The position numbers and the translations under genes were made by a program. Under the pieces are notes generated by a model. It worked only from the letters and a program-made list of their open reading frames with translations. It had not been told where the DNA came from and searched no databases. From positions 1 through 39,773 of the forward strand of contig JAFDMD010000007.1 in the NCBI GenBank assembly GCA_019306185.1: 39,773 nt of DNA, read 5' to 3'. How positions within the stretch are numbered: position 1 is the stretch's first letter; the number at the start of each line of letters is the position of its first letter. Below, piece by piece: positions 9,551 through 19,189 of the stretch. This DNA comes from Deltaproteobacteria bacterium (GTDB taxonomy: Bacteria > Desulfobacterota > Desulfobacteria > Desulfobacterales > JAFDMD01).

Positions 9551-10600
9551 TCATATCCCGCCGGCAATATTAAAAACCGGCAAGTACATAGCAAGCAGAA
9601 GAAATCCTATTATAATTCCCAAAAAGAGTATCATAATAGGCTCTATCATAGAAACTACGGTATCGAGGCTTAACTCAATCTGTTCGTTATAAAACTCCGC
9701 GATTTTACTAAGGGTAATCTCTATCGCTCCCACATTTTCCCCTACGGCAACCATTTGGCATACCATATTCGGAAAAATACCGACCCGTTCTAAAGAATCC
9801 GCAATCCCTTCCCCTTTTATAACCTCGTCTCGAACTTCTAAAAGCCCTTTTTCAATCGCCTTATTGCCTGCCGTTTTTGCGGAAATAACAAAAGTATCCG
9901 TTATTAATACCCCGCTTTTAAGCAGTATGCTTGTCGCGCTCGCAAACTTTGCAATGGCGATTTTACAAAAAAAATCTCCCGCAATCGGAAGTTTTAAAAC
10001 CGTTTTATCTATAATAAAATTTATCCTCTCTATTTTTTTTAATCTTAACAAGAGAATGTATAAAACAAAAACTCCGAGAAACATAAAATAGAAATATTTT
10101 TTTACAAACTCGGAACAATCTATAACAACCTCCGTTATATAAGGAAGGCTATTTCCGGAACTTAAAAATATATTCTTAAAAACAGGTATTACATAAACAA
10201 GTATAAAAGCTACCGTAATTATAGATACTATAAATAAAATTATAGGATACGTCATTGCGGCTTTCGCCTTTTTTTTAAGCTTAAAATTCCGCTCTTTATA
10301 ATCGGCAATGCTTTTTAATACTACATCCAAACGCCCGGAAGCCTCGCCCGCCGCTATCATTGCCGTAAAAAAAGGACCAAAATATTCCGAAAATTCGGCA
10401 AAAGCGTCGGATATGGTTTCCCCTTGCTCGATAGTTTCTTTAATTCTTTTTATCGATTGCGCAAATTTTTTATCGCTTTGACGCTCATATAAAATTTCCA
10501 AAGAAGATATAACGGGCAAACCGGCTTCGATCATTATAGAAAATTCTCGAACAAAAAGAATAATAAAAGTCTCTTTTATTTTGGCGTTTAAAAAAGCCAT
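9551..10600 (-). CDS. Type II secretion / type IV pilus inner membrane protein (GspF/PilC family)
   Basis: FVREFSIMIEAGLPVISSLEIL..., GEASGRLDVVLKSIADY, ...MIEPIMILFLGIIIGFLLLAMYLPVFNIAGGI. Confidence 0.92.
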   Translation of the reverse strand: MAFLNAKIKETFIILFVREFSIMIEAGLPVISSLEILYERQSDKKFAQSIKRIKETIEQGETISDAFAEFSEYFGPFFTAMIAAGEASGRLDVVLKSIADYKERNFKLKKKAKAAMTYPIILFIVSIITVAFILVYVIPVFKNIFLSSGNSLPYITEVVIDCSEFVKKYFYFMFLGVFVLYILLLRLKKIERINFIIDKTVLKLPIAGDFFCKIAIAKFASATSILLKSGVLITDTFVISAKTAGNKAIEKGLLEVRDEVIKGEGIADSLERVGIFPNMVCQMVAVGENVGAIEITLSKIAEFYNEQIELSLDTVVSMIEPIMILFLGIIIGFLLLAMYLPVFNIAGGI

Positions 10601-12084
10601 TATACATTTTTCAATCTATCTTTTAATATAAGATCGGATATAAGCCTTACTCCAAAGCCTGTTCCTCCGGCTTCGCAATAATCGGAGGCTTTTTTTGCGG
10701 AAGCGGGACCCGCTATATCTATATGCGCCCATTTTGTATCTTTAACAAACGCAGATAAGAATAACGCGGCGGTAATAGCGCCTCCCCATCTTGAAGCGCC
10801 TATGTTGGATATGTCTGCAACGCCGCTTTTTAAAAGTTTTTTGTAGTCCAAAGGCATTGGCATAGCCCAACATCGCTCGTAAACGCTATTGCCGGCGTCG
10901 CTTATGGCTTTCGCAAGTTTTTTATCCGAAGAAAAAACTCCGGCTATATCTTCGCCCAAAGCAACGACGCATGCTCCGGTAAGAGTGGCTATATCTATTA
11001 TAACTTTCGGCTTATACTCCTTTTCGACGTAAGAGATAGCGTCCGATAGAATAAGCCTTCCTTCCGCGTCCGTATTGCCTACCTCTATTGTTTTGCCGGA
11101 AAAAGACTTTATAACGTCTCCGGGACGCAAAGCGTTTCCGGAAGGCATGTTTTCTACAATAGGAATAGCCGCTATTATACGATATTTGCTTTTTAATTTT
11201 GCAAGGGTTATTACGGCTGCCGCCGCGGCTGCCGCTCCGCACATATCAAATTTCATTCCTTCAAGTCCGGAACCCGGCTTTAAATTAATGCCGCCGGAAT
11301 CAAATGTAACCCCTTTGCCTACAAAGGCGTAAGTCTCTTTTGCCCCTTCGGGATTATAATCCAATATAACCATAAACGGCTTTTCTTCGCTTCCAAACGC
11401 GACTCCAAGTATGCCGCCCATTTTTAATTTGGAAATTTCTTTTTCGGACAAAAGGGTTGTTTTTATATTATCTTGTTTCGCGGCTTTTATTATGGAAGCG
11501 GCAAATGTTTTAGGCTTTTTATCGTTGGAAGGAGTGTTCGCCCATTTTCTTGCCATTAATGTCCCGTCGCAAACGGTTTTAATTTGCGCAAAAAGTTTTT
11601 TAACCTGCGTAACATTTTCAGGCTTTGCGGATAGATAAATCTTTTTTAAGGGTTTTTTCTCTTTTTTACTTTTATATTCTAAAAAGATATTATTTGCGAG
11701 ATATGCGCCCTCGCCTGTCGCCTTTATAAGCGCTTCCGCCCCTATTTCAAGCTTTTTTGCGTCCGGAATAAGAACGGCGATATTTTCAAAGCCTTTTGCA
11801 ATAGCATCCTTAACCGCCTTGCCTGCGGTTTTTCTAAAGGTTTCTTCGGTTATGTCGCAAAACTTGCCTATGCCTAATAATATAATCCTATCCGCCGCAA
11901 TATTCGACATGCCGTAAAAAGCTATTTTATCCCCTTCTTTGCCGGAAAATTCTTTATATTCCGATAAACCCTTTGGAAAAAACATTTTATTTTTCGCAGA
12001 ATATATATCCTTATCTTCGCAAACAGGTATTATAAGAGCGTCCGTTTTTATCTCTTGGACTCTTTCGCTTTTTAATTCTATCAT
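10600..12084 (-). CDS. pepA: Leucyl aminopeptidase (M17)
   Basis: VGKGVTFDSGGINLKPG, MKFDMCGAAA, NTDAEGRLILSDA, IDIATLTGACVVALG. Confidence 0.95.
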   Translation of the reverse strand: MIELKSERVQEIKTDALIIPVCEDKDIYSAKNKMFFPKGLSEYKEFSGKEGDKIAFYGMSNIAADRIILLGIGKFCDITEETFRKTAGKAVKDAIAKGFENIAVLIPDAKKLEIGAEALIKATGEGAYLANNIFLEYKSKKEKKPLKKIYLSAKPENVTQVKKLFAQIKTVCDGTLMARKWANTPSNDKKPKTFAASIIKAAKQDNIKTTLLSEKEISKLKMGGILGVAFGSEEKPFMVILDYNPEGAKETYAFVGKGVTFDSGGINLKPGSGLEGMKFDMCGAAAAAAAVITLAKLKSKYRIIAAIPIVENMPSGNALRPGDVIKSFSGKTIEVGNTDAEGRLILSDAISYVEKEYKPKVIIDIATLTGACVVALGEDIAGVFSSDKKLAKAISDAGNSVYERCWAMPMPLDYKKLLKSGVADISNIGASRWGGAITAALFLSAFVKDTKWAHIDIAGPASAKKASDYCEAGGTGFGVRLISDLILKDRLKNV

Positions 12085-12102
12085 TATTTTTATTCCGTTT
12101 TT

Positions 12103-12588
12103 TTATAGCAGATTAAACTCGCAAACTTTCCATTTTCCGTCCTCTTTTACCACTTTAAGCTCATGCTCTATCTTTTCCATCTTTCCCAATCCAAAAAGTC
12201 CTGCGACATAAGGATAAGGGCTTCTTATAAAGCGTCTTTTGCGGGCTTCTATTTTTACCTCTACATGCGAGTCGTCTTGATTTATTCTGTATTTTTCGGC
12301 ATGAAAAAGGGTATACGTCATATAATTTGGCGAATATCCTCTTGCTTTTGCCTCTTCATGAATAGACTTAACATATTCTTGAACTTTATTGATTTCTCCA
12401 TCCATAACCTCCGCTTTGCAAAGCCTTTGTTCCATGTTCGGATCAACCTTATAATACATGCTTAAAAATTCAAAAGCCGCCTTTTCGGGGGCGTCTATTG
12501 CTTCGGCTTTTATTAAAAAAAACTGTAAAGCTATGCCGAGTATTAACGCTGGTATAAAAGAAAGTATCATATTAGAGCAAGATTTCAT
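12103..12588 (-). CDS. Conserved hypothetical protein with N-terminal signal/anchor
   Basis: Hydrophobic N-terminus MKSCSNMILSFIPALILGIALQFFLI, then a soluble NTF2-like-looking region (VKVEDGKWKVCEFNLL-type ending). Confidence 0.6.
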   Translation of the reverse strand: MKSCSNMILSFIPALILGIALQFFLIKAEAIDAPEKAAFEFLSMYYKVDPNMEQRLCKAEVMDGEINKVQEYVKSIHEEAKARGYSPNYMTYTLFHAEKYRINQDDSHVEVKIEARKRRFIRSPYPYVAGLFGLGKMEKIEHELKVVKEDGKWKVCEFNLL

Positions 12589-12911
12589 TGACTTTTACCT
12601 CCTTGATTAATTAAATTAAAATCAATCGGAAATAGCATATATTATAATATGATACAAGCTATAATATTAAATATTTGTATAAGAAGTCTAAAATTTTTTC
12701 GGATTGATTTAAAACATATTGCCTCTTTATATGTTTTTTAAAATAACTTATTGATTCAATTTAAATAAAATATTAGTTGTTATCCGAAAGTTTGATACTT
12801 ACATAAAATAAGCGAAAAAAAACAGGATTATAATTCGAATCGTTAAAAATAAAGCGGTAATATAAATCTTAATAACCGTAAATTATAAACAGCATAAAAA
12901 AGGAACAACTT

Positions 12912-13856
12912 ATGCAAAAAATATCGCTACCGCAAAAAGTAGAAAACCTGCTTAAAGCAAATCCAAATGAAAAATTTACAGCCCGCCAAATTGCAGAACA
13001 GATTACAAAAATATATGCCGAAGATTATAAGGAAAAAAGGGCAAACCCCAGATTTGAAAACGATAACGCATTTATTCAACAAATAGTCGCCGAAATAGGA
13101 ACGCATAAAAAACCAATTCTAAAAAAAAATTTACATATCTTTTGTATGGATAAACCGCGCCCGCGTCTCTTTTGGTATGACCCGGACAATATAAATAACG
13201 ATATATCTTTTATGGAATCCGAAATTGTCGAAAATAGCGATAAACCCGTTTTTGTATCAAAAGACAAGGTTACGGAACATGACTTATATCCCCTGCTTAT
13301 AGATTATCTTAAAAACGAACTCGACTTATTTTGCCAACGAATAGACGAAAAGCGTTCCAAAAATAGCTATAGAGGCGGAGGCAATCAATGGCTGCATCCG
13401 GATATTGTGGCAATTAAACCGATTGACAAAGATTGGAACAATCTGATTAGAACATGCGTAAAGCATGGGGCGGGGCAGCGGGTTAGCTTCATGTCTTTTG
13501 AAGTAAAAAAAGAGCTTAACGGATCAAACCTCCGAAAAAGTTTTTTTCAGGCGGTAAGCAATTCAAGCTGGGCAAACGAAGGATATTTGGTTGCGCCTTC
13601 AATAACCAATAATATTGAACAAGAATTAAGAATGTTATCCGCACTGCACGGAATAGGCGTTATTATTCTTAATCCGGAAGATCCCAGCGAAAGCGAAATA
13701 TTTTTGCCTGCAAAAGCAAAAGCGAACGTAGATTGGCAGTCCGTAGATAGAATAACAAAAGAGAATGAAGATTTTAAGGATTTTATCGAACTAGTATCTA
13801 CATATTATCAAACCGGCAGAATTAGACAAAGAGATTGGAATAAGGTTAAAAGATAA
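12912..13856 (+). CDS. HrgA/COG2958-like protein (N-terminal winged helix, putative restriction-like C-terminal region)
   Basis: N-terminal wHTH-like LPQKVENLLKANPNEKFTARQIAEQI; C-terminal LYPLLIDYLKNELDLFCQRIDEKRSKNSYRGGGNQWLHPDIVAI...VSFMSFEVKKELNGSNLRKSFFQAVSNSSWANEGYLVA (PD-(D/E)xK-like arrangement). Confidence 0.65.
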   Translation: MQKISLPQKVENLLKANPNEKFTARQIAEQITKIYAEDYKEKRANPRFENDNAFIQQIVAEIGTHKKPILKKNLHIFCMDKPRPRLFWYDPDNINNDISFMESEIVENSDKPVFVSKDKVTEHDLYPLLIDYLKNELDLFCQRIDEKRSKNSYRGGGNQWLHPDIVAIKPIDKDWNNLIRTCVKHGAGQRVSFMSFEVKKELNGSNLRKSFFQAVSNSSWANEGYLVAPSITNNIEQELRMLSALHGIGVIILNPEDPSESEIFLPAKAKANVDWQSVDRITKENEDFKDFIELVSTYYQTGRIRQRDWNKVKR

Positions 13857-13857
13857 A

Positions 13858-14026
13858 AATCATATAGCCGCCGCTTTACTGCCGTTTCAAGCATATGAAT
13901 AGCTTACAAATTTTGAAAAAATGCCCGAATATTTCGAAATATGTGAAATGATAAAAAACAAACCGATAAATTATGACCCGAAAAAATCTATTGATTGGGC
14001 TGATATTGATGATATTAAGGAATAAA
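13858..14026 (+). pseudogene. Possible truncated Phd/YefM-type antitoxin remnant with internal TAG
   Basis: Frame beginning 13858: NHIAAALLPFQAYE*LTNFEKMPEYFEICEMIKNKPINYDPKKSIDWADIDDIKE*, resembling the C-terminal half of Phd antitoxins (..AVLLPxxxYExL..). Confidence 0.4.
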
Positions 14027-14105
14027 AATGTATTAGCTATAAAAGCCTCTATAAAAAAATTATTATGAGAAAACTCTAACTAAAATAAGAAAGGGAAAAA
14101 ATAGT

Positions 14106-15083
14106 ATGAAAAAAATACGCCGTATATTTCTCGCTATATTATTCGCAGCATTACTGTCTTCATGCGCAATGGTTGAAAAACCTGAGATAAAAACAATTGA
14201 CGAAAAAACAAAAATTAGCAAAACCATTCAACATAAAAAAGCAAATATTGGAAATAAAAAAGGGTTAAAGCGTAAAATCGCTATTGCTCGTTTTACTAAT
14301 GAGACTAAATACGGTCAGAGCTTTTTTATTGACGACAATAATGATCGAATTGGCAAGCAAGCCGTAGATATATTATCTTCAAAACTTATAGCGACTAACA
14401 AATTCATCCTAATAGAAAGAGCTGACCTTGACAAAATAACCAAAGAGTTGGCTATGGAGAATTATCAACCTTTAAAAAATATGGCAGACTACTTAATTGT
14501 TGGTTCCGTTACGGAATTTGGAAGAAAAGACCAAGGGGAAGTAGGTATTTTTAGCCGCACTAAAAAACAGATTGCGTTTGCGAAAGTACACGTAAGACTC
14601 ATTGAGGTGCGTTCCGGCCAAATATTATATTCGGAGGAAGGAGAAGGGGAAGCATTTTCGGAAGCAGGCACAGTATTCGGCGTAGGCGGACGCGCAGGGT
14701 ATAACTCTGCAATTAATGATAAGGCGTTAGATGCGGCAATAACAAATTTAGCTTCCAATATTATAGAAAATCTTCTTGACCGCCCATGGAAAAGTTATAT
14801 TCTCGGATTCGAAGATGGAAAACTTATTATTGCCGGAGGAAAATTGCAAAATATTAATGTCGGAGATGTATTTAAAGTAATGAAAGAAGGTAAAAAAGTT
14901 AAAAATCCTCAAACCAATATGATGATTACTCTTCCCGGTAGGCAAATAGGCAAAATAAAAGCTGTTATGTCCGTAGGAGATACTCCTGAAACCGAAGTTA
15001 CTTTGTGTGAAATTATTGATGGAAATTTTGAAAAATATATCGTTTCTAAAGCATTTAACCAACTGTTTATTCAAGAAAATTAA
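14106..15083 (+). CDS. CsgG-family lipoprotein
   Basis: Lipobox LLSSC; KRKIAIARFTNETKYGQ...DILSSKLIATNKFILIERADLDKI..., VGSVTEFGRKDQGEVGIFSRTKKQIAFAKVHVRLIEVRSGQILYSEEGEGEA. Confidence 0.88.
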   Translation: MKKIRRIFLAILFAALLSSCAMVEKPEIKTIDEKTKISKTIQHKKANIGNKKGLKRKIAIARFTNETKYGQSFFIDDNNDRIGKQAVDILSSKLIATNKFILIERADLDKITKELAMENYQPLKNMADYLIVGSVTEFGRKDQGEVGIFSRTKKQIAFAKVHVRLIEVRSGQILYSEEGEGEAFSEAGTVFGVGGRAGYNSAINDKALDAAITNLASNIIENLLDRPWKSYILGFEDGKLIIAGGKLQNINVGDVFKVMKEGKKVKNPQTNMMITLPGRQIGKIKAVMSVGDTPETEVTLCEIIDGNFEKYIVSKAFNQLFIQEN

Positions 15084-15101
15084 TTTAAGGAAGAAAATGT
15101 T

Positions 15102-15449
15102 ATGTTATATAAAATAATCGGCTACGTATGTTTAATCCCTCTACTTTTATGCGGCGGATGCGGCATCAATGAAGGCGTTTTGAATAAAGAACCTGCAAGT
15201 TTCCTCCGCTTTACGGGAAACGTTCAAAATGCAATAGCTTATATTGATAATCTTGATCCGATTGAGATAGATAAACCAGCCCCCATAGGAAACAATGTAA
15301 ATGAAAACAATAATAATAGAATCAGGCAAACTCATTATCAAATCTCGCCCGGAAAACATACTATTATAATAAAAAAATCAGGCGTAGAAGTTGTCAATAG
15401 AATTATTTTGATTGGAAACGGAATTACTAAGGAGATTCAAATACCATGA
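15102..15449 (+). CDS. Small putative lipoprotein, PEGA-like
   Basis: Lipobox LLLCGGC; HYQISPGKHTIIIKKSGVEVVNRIILIGNGITKEIQIP resembles a PEGA-type beta repeat. Stop overlaps start of next gene. Confidence 0.6.
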   Translation: MLYKIIGYVCLIPLLLCGGCGINEGVLNKEPASFLRFTGNVQNAIAYIDNLDPIEIDKPAPIGNNVNENNNNRIRQTHYQISPGKHTIIIKKSGVEVVNRIILIGNGITKEIQIP

Positions 15450-15820
15450 AAAAACATACTTTATTATTCGGATTGCTCCTAACGTTTATTTTTTTTGCGG
15501 GATGCGTTAAGCAAAAAATGTACTATTTCGGCAATTATTCTAATACGCTGTATAATTATCAAAAAAATCAAAATGAAGAATCGCTTATTAGCCACAAACA
15601 AGAACTTGAAAAAATTATTGCCGAATCAAAAACAAAAAACCTACGCGTGCCTCCCGGAATTTATGCGGAGTTGGGATATATTCATCTAAAAGCAAATAAA
15701 GTTAAAGAAGCAATTAGGCTTTTTAATACCGAGTCCCATTTATATCCGGAATCTAAACATTTGATGGACAGGTTAATTCAAAATGCGGAAACAAAAACAA
15801 ATTCAAAAAATAATAACTAG
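15446..15820 (+). CDS. DUF4810 domain lipoprotein
   Basis: Lipobox FFAGC; MYYFGNYSNTLYNYQKNQNEESLISHKQELEKII...LRVPPGIYAELGYIHLKANKVKEAIRLFNTE SHLYPESKHLMDRLI. Confidence 0.82.
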   Translation: MKKHTLLFGLLLTFIFFAGCVKQKMYYFGNYSNTLYNYQKNQNEESLISHKQELEKIIAESKTKNLRVPPGIYAELGYIHLKANKVKEAIRLFNTESHLYPESKHLMDRLIQNAETKTNSKNNN

Positions 15821-15833
15821 AACAGAGGATTAA

Positions 15834-16526
15834 ATGAAAACAAAGAACTATTTAATATTTGGCATATTGATAATGTTTTTAATGCCGGCTTGCGCTACTA
15901 TGTCTACAAAGTTGGCAGAATTTCCTCGGATGTATGAAGAGCAACCGGCATCTATACTTATATTACCGCCAATGAATGAATCAACGGCTGCAGACGCAAA
16001 AGAATATTACTCGACTACCATACAAGAGCCATTAGCGTTTTCCGGTTATTACACATTCCCTTACCCAATCACCGCCGATATTTTAAAAATGGAAGGGATA
16101 TACGATTCCGAACTTTTAGTTAATATGCCTTTGGCAAAATTTAAGGAATACTTTGGCGCGGACGCCGTATTATTTACAACAATTAAAAAATGGGATTTGA
16201 GCTATATGATTTTAGCGTCAACCTTAACCGTTTCCATTGATTGTAAATTAAAATCAACAACGTCAGATCAAACATTATGGAAATATACAGGCACGGTAGT
16301 CGTTGATTTATCAGGCGGTGATACAGGCGCAGGGGTTGCGGGTTTAGTGGCAAAAGTCATTATAACCGCCGTAAGTTCCGCCATAGCAGATTATGTGCCA
16401 TATGCCCGTCAGGCAAACTATCAAGCGTTAACCTCTATGCCTTTAGGAAAGTATCATACCCAGCATAGTAAAGATCAAGATATGCCGTTTATTGACCAAA
16501 CGCCGGAAAAAACAGCTAAAAATTAA
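15834..16526 (+). CDS. DUF799 / GNA1162-family lipoprotein
   Basis: Lipobox LMPAC; ASILILPPMNESTAADAKEYYSTTIQEPLAFSGYYTFPYPITADILKMEGIYDSEL, FGADAVLFTTIKKWDLSYMI. Confidence 0.85.
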   Translation: MKTKNYLIFGILIMFLMPACATMSTKLAEFPRMYEEQPASILILPPMNESTAADAKEYYSTTIQEPLAFSGYYTFPYPITADILKMEGIYDSELLVNMPLAKFKEYFGADAVLFTTIKKWDLSYMILASTLTVSIDCKLKSTTSDQTLWKYTGTVVVDLSGGDTGAGVAGLVAKVIITAVSSAIADYVPYARQANYQALTSMPLGKYHTQHSKDQDMPFIDQTPEKTAKN

Positions 16527-16585
16527 ACGTTTTTAGCCTGCATTAATTCTTTAAACGGTTAATTGAGCCGAGATCGTAATAATTA

Positions 16586-18139
16586 TTAAGGATACCCGGT
16601 AATCTTTTTTATATCCTTATAAAAAGGCTTTAATCTTTTATACATTTTTTTATAAACTTTTTGGTAAAGCCTGTTATATATATCATAATTTTTACGGCTC
16701 GGCTTAAAAACCTCTCCGGTTGCAGTCATAGCCTCTATCGCGCTATACCAATCTTTATGTAAATTTAATCCTACCGCGGCTATAATTGCCGCGCCTAACC
16801 CGGAAGTTTCATAAACGCTTCCTCTTGTAGCATTCATCCCGAAAATATCCGCGGTTATTTGCATTGTTTGATCGCTTTGGGAGCCTCCGCCCGTAATATA
16901 AAGTTTTGTCGTCTTTTGTTTTGTTCTTTTTTCCAATTTTTCTTTGCCTTCTCTAAGCCCGTAAGCCAAACCTTCGAGTATTGCTTTATAAAAATATCCT
17001 TTTGTATGAACGTCTCCAAAGCCTATAACCGCCCCTTTTGCTTCGGGTCCCGGATATTTAATCCCGGGCGTCCAATACGGTTGGAGCATAAGCCCCATGG
17101 ATCCGGGCGGTATATCTTTTATAAGTTTATCGAATAAAACTTCCGGCGCAACGCAAAGCTGTTTTGCTTTAAGTTTCTCCTTATATCCGAATTCCTCTTT
17201 AAACCAAGAGATCATCCAATACCCCCGATATATCTGCTCTTCCAAAAGATAATGTTCCGGTATTGCCGCAGGATATGCCGGAAGTAAAAAGGAGGGTTTT
17301 ATGTATTTTTTTTCGGTTATGTTTATTGTGGCGGTTGTTCCGTAGCTTATGCAGCAGGCGTTCGGAGTAACGCTTCCGGTTCCCAATACTTCGCATGCTT
17401 TATCCGCGGCGCAGGCTATAAGCGGAATCGCTTCCGGAATCCCGGAAGCTTGAGAAGCCTTTTTTGTAATTACGCCAATTACTTTGCCAGGGTTGTATAA
17501 TTTCGGCATTAAATTAGGCTCAAGCCCTAATATTTTCCATTTCCAATTCTGTTTTTTCTCCCATTTGTTTTTTTTATAATTAAAAGGAAGATAACCGACT
17601 TGGCATGCCGACGAATCTTTAAACTCTCCGGTAAGCTTATATGTAAGATACCCTGATAAAAGCAGATATTTATAAGTGTTATCCCAAATATCTTTTTGAT
17701 TATATTTTATCCAATTACTTTTTGCTTTTTGCCGAAAAGGTTCTACTGTTTTGTTTATTCCGGTTATTTTTAAAAAAGCCTCCAAGCCTTTGCTTGTAGT
17801 TGGTATTGCTCCGGCTTTTCTTTGGTCTAACCATATTATTGCGGGTCTTAAAGGCTCCCCATTTTTATCTACGTTTACTACGGTCGCTCGTTGAGTAGTA
17901 AGCGCGGCTCCGGCTATTCTTTTTTGATAATCCCCTTTTTGCCATATTTTTTTACACGCGGCGCATAGGGCGTTCCAAAATATTTGCGGGTCTTGCTCCG
18001 CCCTACCCGGCTTTTCCGAAAAATAGGGGGCAAATTCAACCTTTTCTTTTATTACAATATTTCCGGCGGAATCAAAAAGCATAGCCCTTAAACTCTGAGT
18101 TCCGTTATCTATGGATAATATTAAGTCTCTGTTATACAT
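16586..18139 (-). CDS. FGGY-family carbohydrate kinase (xylulokinase-like)
   Basis: DLILSIDNGTQSLRAMLFDSAGNIV, IIWLDQRKAG, LYITGGGSQSDQTMQITADIFG, ETSGLGAAIIAAVGL. Confidence 0.9.
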   Translation of the reverse strand: MYNRDLILSIDNGTQSLRAMLFDSAGNIVIKEKVEFAPYFSEKPGRAEQDPQIFWNALCAACKKIWQKGDYQKRIAGAALTTQRATVVNVDKNGEPLRPAIIWLDQRKAGAIPTTSKGLEAFLKITGINKTVEPFRQKAKSNWIKYNQKDIWDNTYKYLLLSGYLTYKLTGEFKDSSACQVGYLPFNYKKNKWEKKQNWKWKILGLEPNLMPKLYNPGKVIGVITKKASQASGIPEAIPLIACAADKACEVLGTGSVTPNACCISYGTTATINITEKKYIKPSFLLPAYPAAIPEHYLLEEQIYRGYWMISWFKEEFGYKEKLKAKQLCVAPEVLFDKLIKDIPPGSMGLMLQPYWTPGIKYPGPEAKGAVIGFGDVHTKGYFYKAILEGLAYGLREGKEKLEKRTKQKTTKLYITGGGSQSDQTMQITADIFGMNATRGSVYETSGLGAAIIAAVGLNLHKDWYSAIEAMTATGEVFKPSRKNYDIYNRLYQKVYKKMYKRLKPFYKDIKKITGYP

Positions 18140-18184
18140 AATTTAATTGATGCTGAAAAACCTGCATTCTAAGCATAAACGGTT

Positions 18185-19189
18185 TTATATCGCATTAGCG
18201 AGAGCAGCGGCTCTTATAGGCGCCGGATAGCCTTCTACGGTTTTATTAAAATCATCTTTATCTAAAAAATCTTCAAGCGATTGAGTGTTAACCCAATCGG
18301 TTTTTCTTTGTTCTTTTACTGTTGTTTTTGTAATATCAACTATTCTTATGTTTTTAAAACCGGCTCTTTTAAGCCAGTTTTTAAGACATAATATTGTAGG
18401 CAAAAAATATATGTTGTTCATTTGCGCATATCTTTTTTCCGGAAAAAAAGCTTTTGAATCATCGCCTTCTATTATAAGGGTTTCCAATATTATTTCTCCG
18501 CCTTTTTTTAAGCTTTTATTAATGCGTTTTAAAAAATCTACGGGGGAGCGGGCATGATAAAGTATTCCCATGCAAAAAATAGAGTCAAAATAGTTTTCCA
18601 TAATGGGAAACTCCTCTGATTTTGCGGGAATACAAAATATATTAGGCAGGTTTATATAACGCGTTAGCGCTTTATATTGAAAGTAAAAGGTAAGATACGG
18701 CTCAAGCCCTATTACGATTTTAGGTTTTAAAGCTGCCATTTTAAACATATAATATCCGGAACTGCTTCCTATATCCAAAACCCGCCTGTTTTTAAGCGGC
18801 GCGATTTTATCTTTTATTCTGTTCCATTTAAGATGAGATTCCCATTCGGAATCTATATCTATTCCGAATAGCCTATAAGGTCCTTTACGCCACGGCATAA
18901 GCTTATAAAGAGATTTTATAAGGCTGTTTCTATCTTGTTTGCTTATATCGGAATTACTTCCTATTTTTATCCGATCCGAACAAAGATCAAGCGTAATAGG
19001 CTTTACGGATGGCATCTCCTCTAGTGCCTTAAGATATTTCGGAGCGTTGCCGTTTTCGGTTAATATATATTTTTTTTTATCCTCTATAAGCTTTAAAAGC
19101 CTATTCCGATATTCTTGACGATTTTTTATATTAACCGTCTCAAAAAAATTATCCGAAATTATATCCTCAATGCTCTCTATTTTATACAT
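18185..19189 (-). CDS. cmoB: tRNA U34 carboxymethyltransferase CmoB
   Basis: MPWRKGPYRLFGIDIDSEWESHLKWNRI..., VLDIGSSSGYYMFKMAALKPKIVIGLEPYLTFYFQYKAL; adjacent to CmoA. Confidence 0.9.
   Translation of the reverse strand: MYKIESIEDIISDNFFETVNIKNRQEYRNRLLKLIEDKKKYILTENGNAPKYLKALEEMPSVKPITLDLCSDRIKIGSNSDISKQDRNSLIKSLYKLMPWRKGPYRLFGIDIDSEWESHLKWNRIKDKIAPLKNRRVLDIGSSSGYYMFKMAALKPKIVIGLEPYLTFYFQYKALTRYINLPNIFCIPAKSEEFPIMENYFDSIFCMGILYHARSPVDFLKRINKSLKKGGEIILETLIIEGDDSKAFFPEKRYAQMNNIYFLPTILCLKNWLKRAGFKNIRIVDITKTTVKEQRKTDWVNTQSLEDFLDKDDFNKTVEGYPAPIRAAALANAI

Noticed and set aside
11012-11242. Arg/Gly-rich 76-aa minus-strand ORF
   Set aside because: Out-of-frame reading inside pepA, which has clear M17 motifs; no independent support.
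12619-12710. AAATCAATCGGA ... TCGGATTGATTT inverted repeat upstream of the HrgA-like gene
   Set aside because: Short arms with one mismatch and a ~68-bp gap in very AT-rich DNA; could be chance, no further support.
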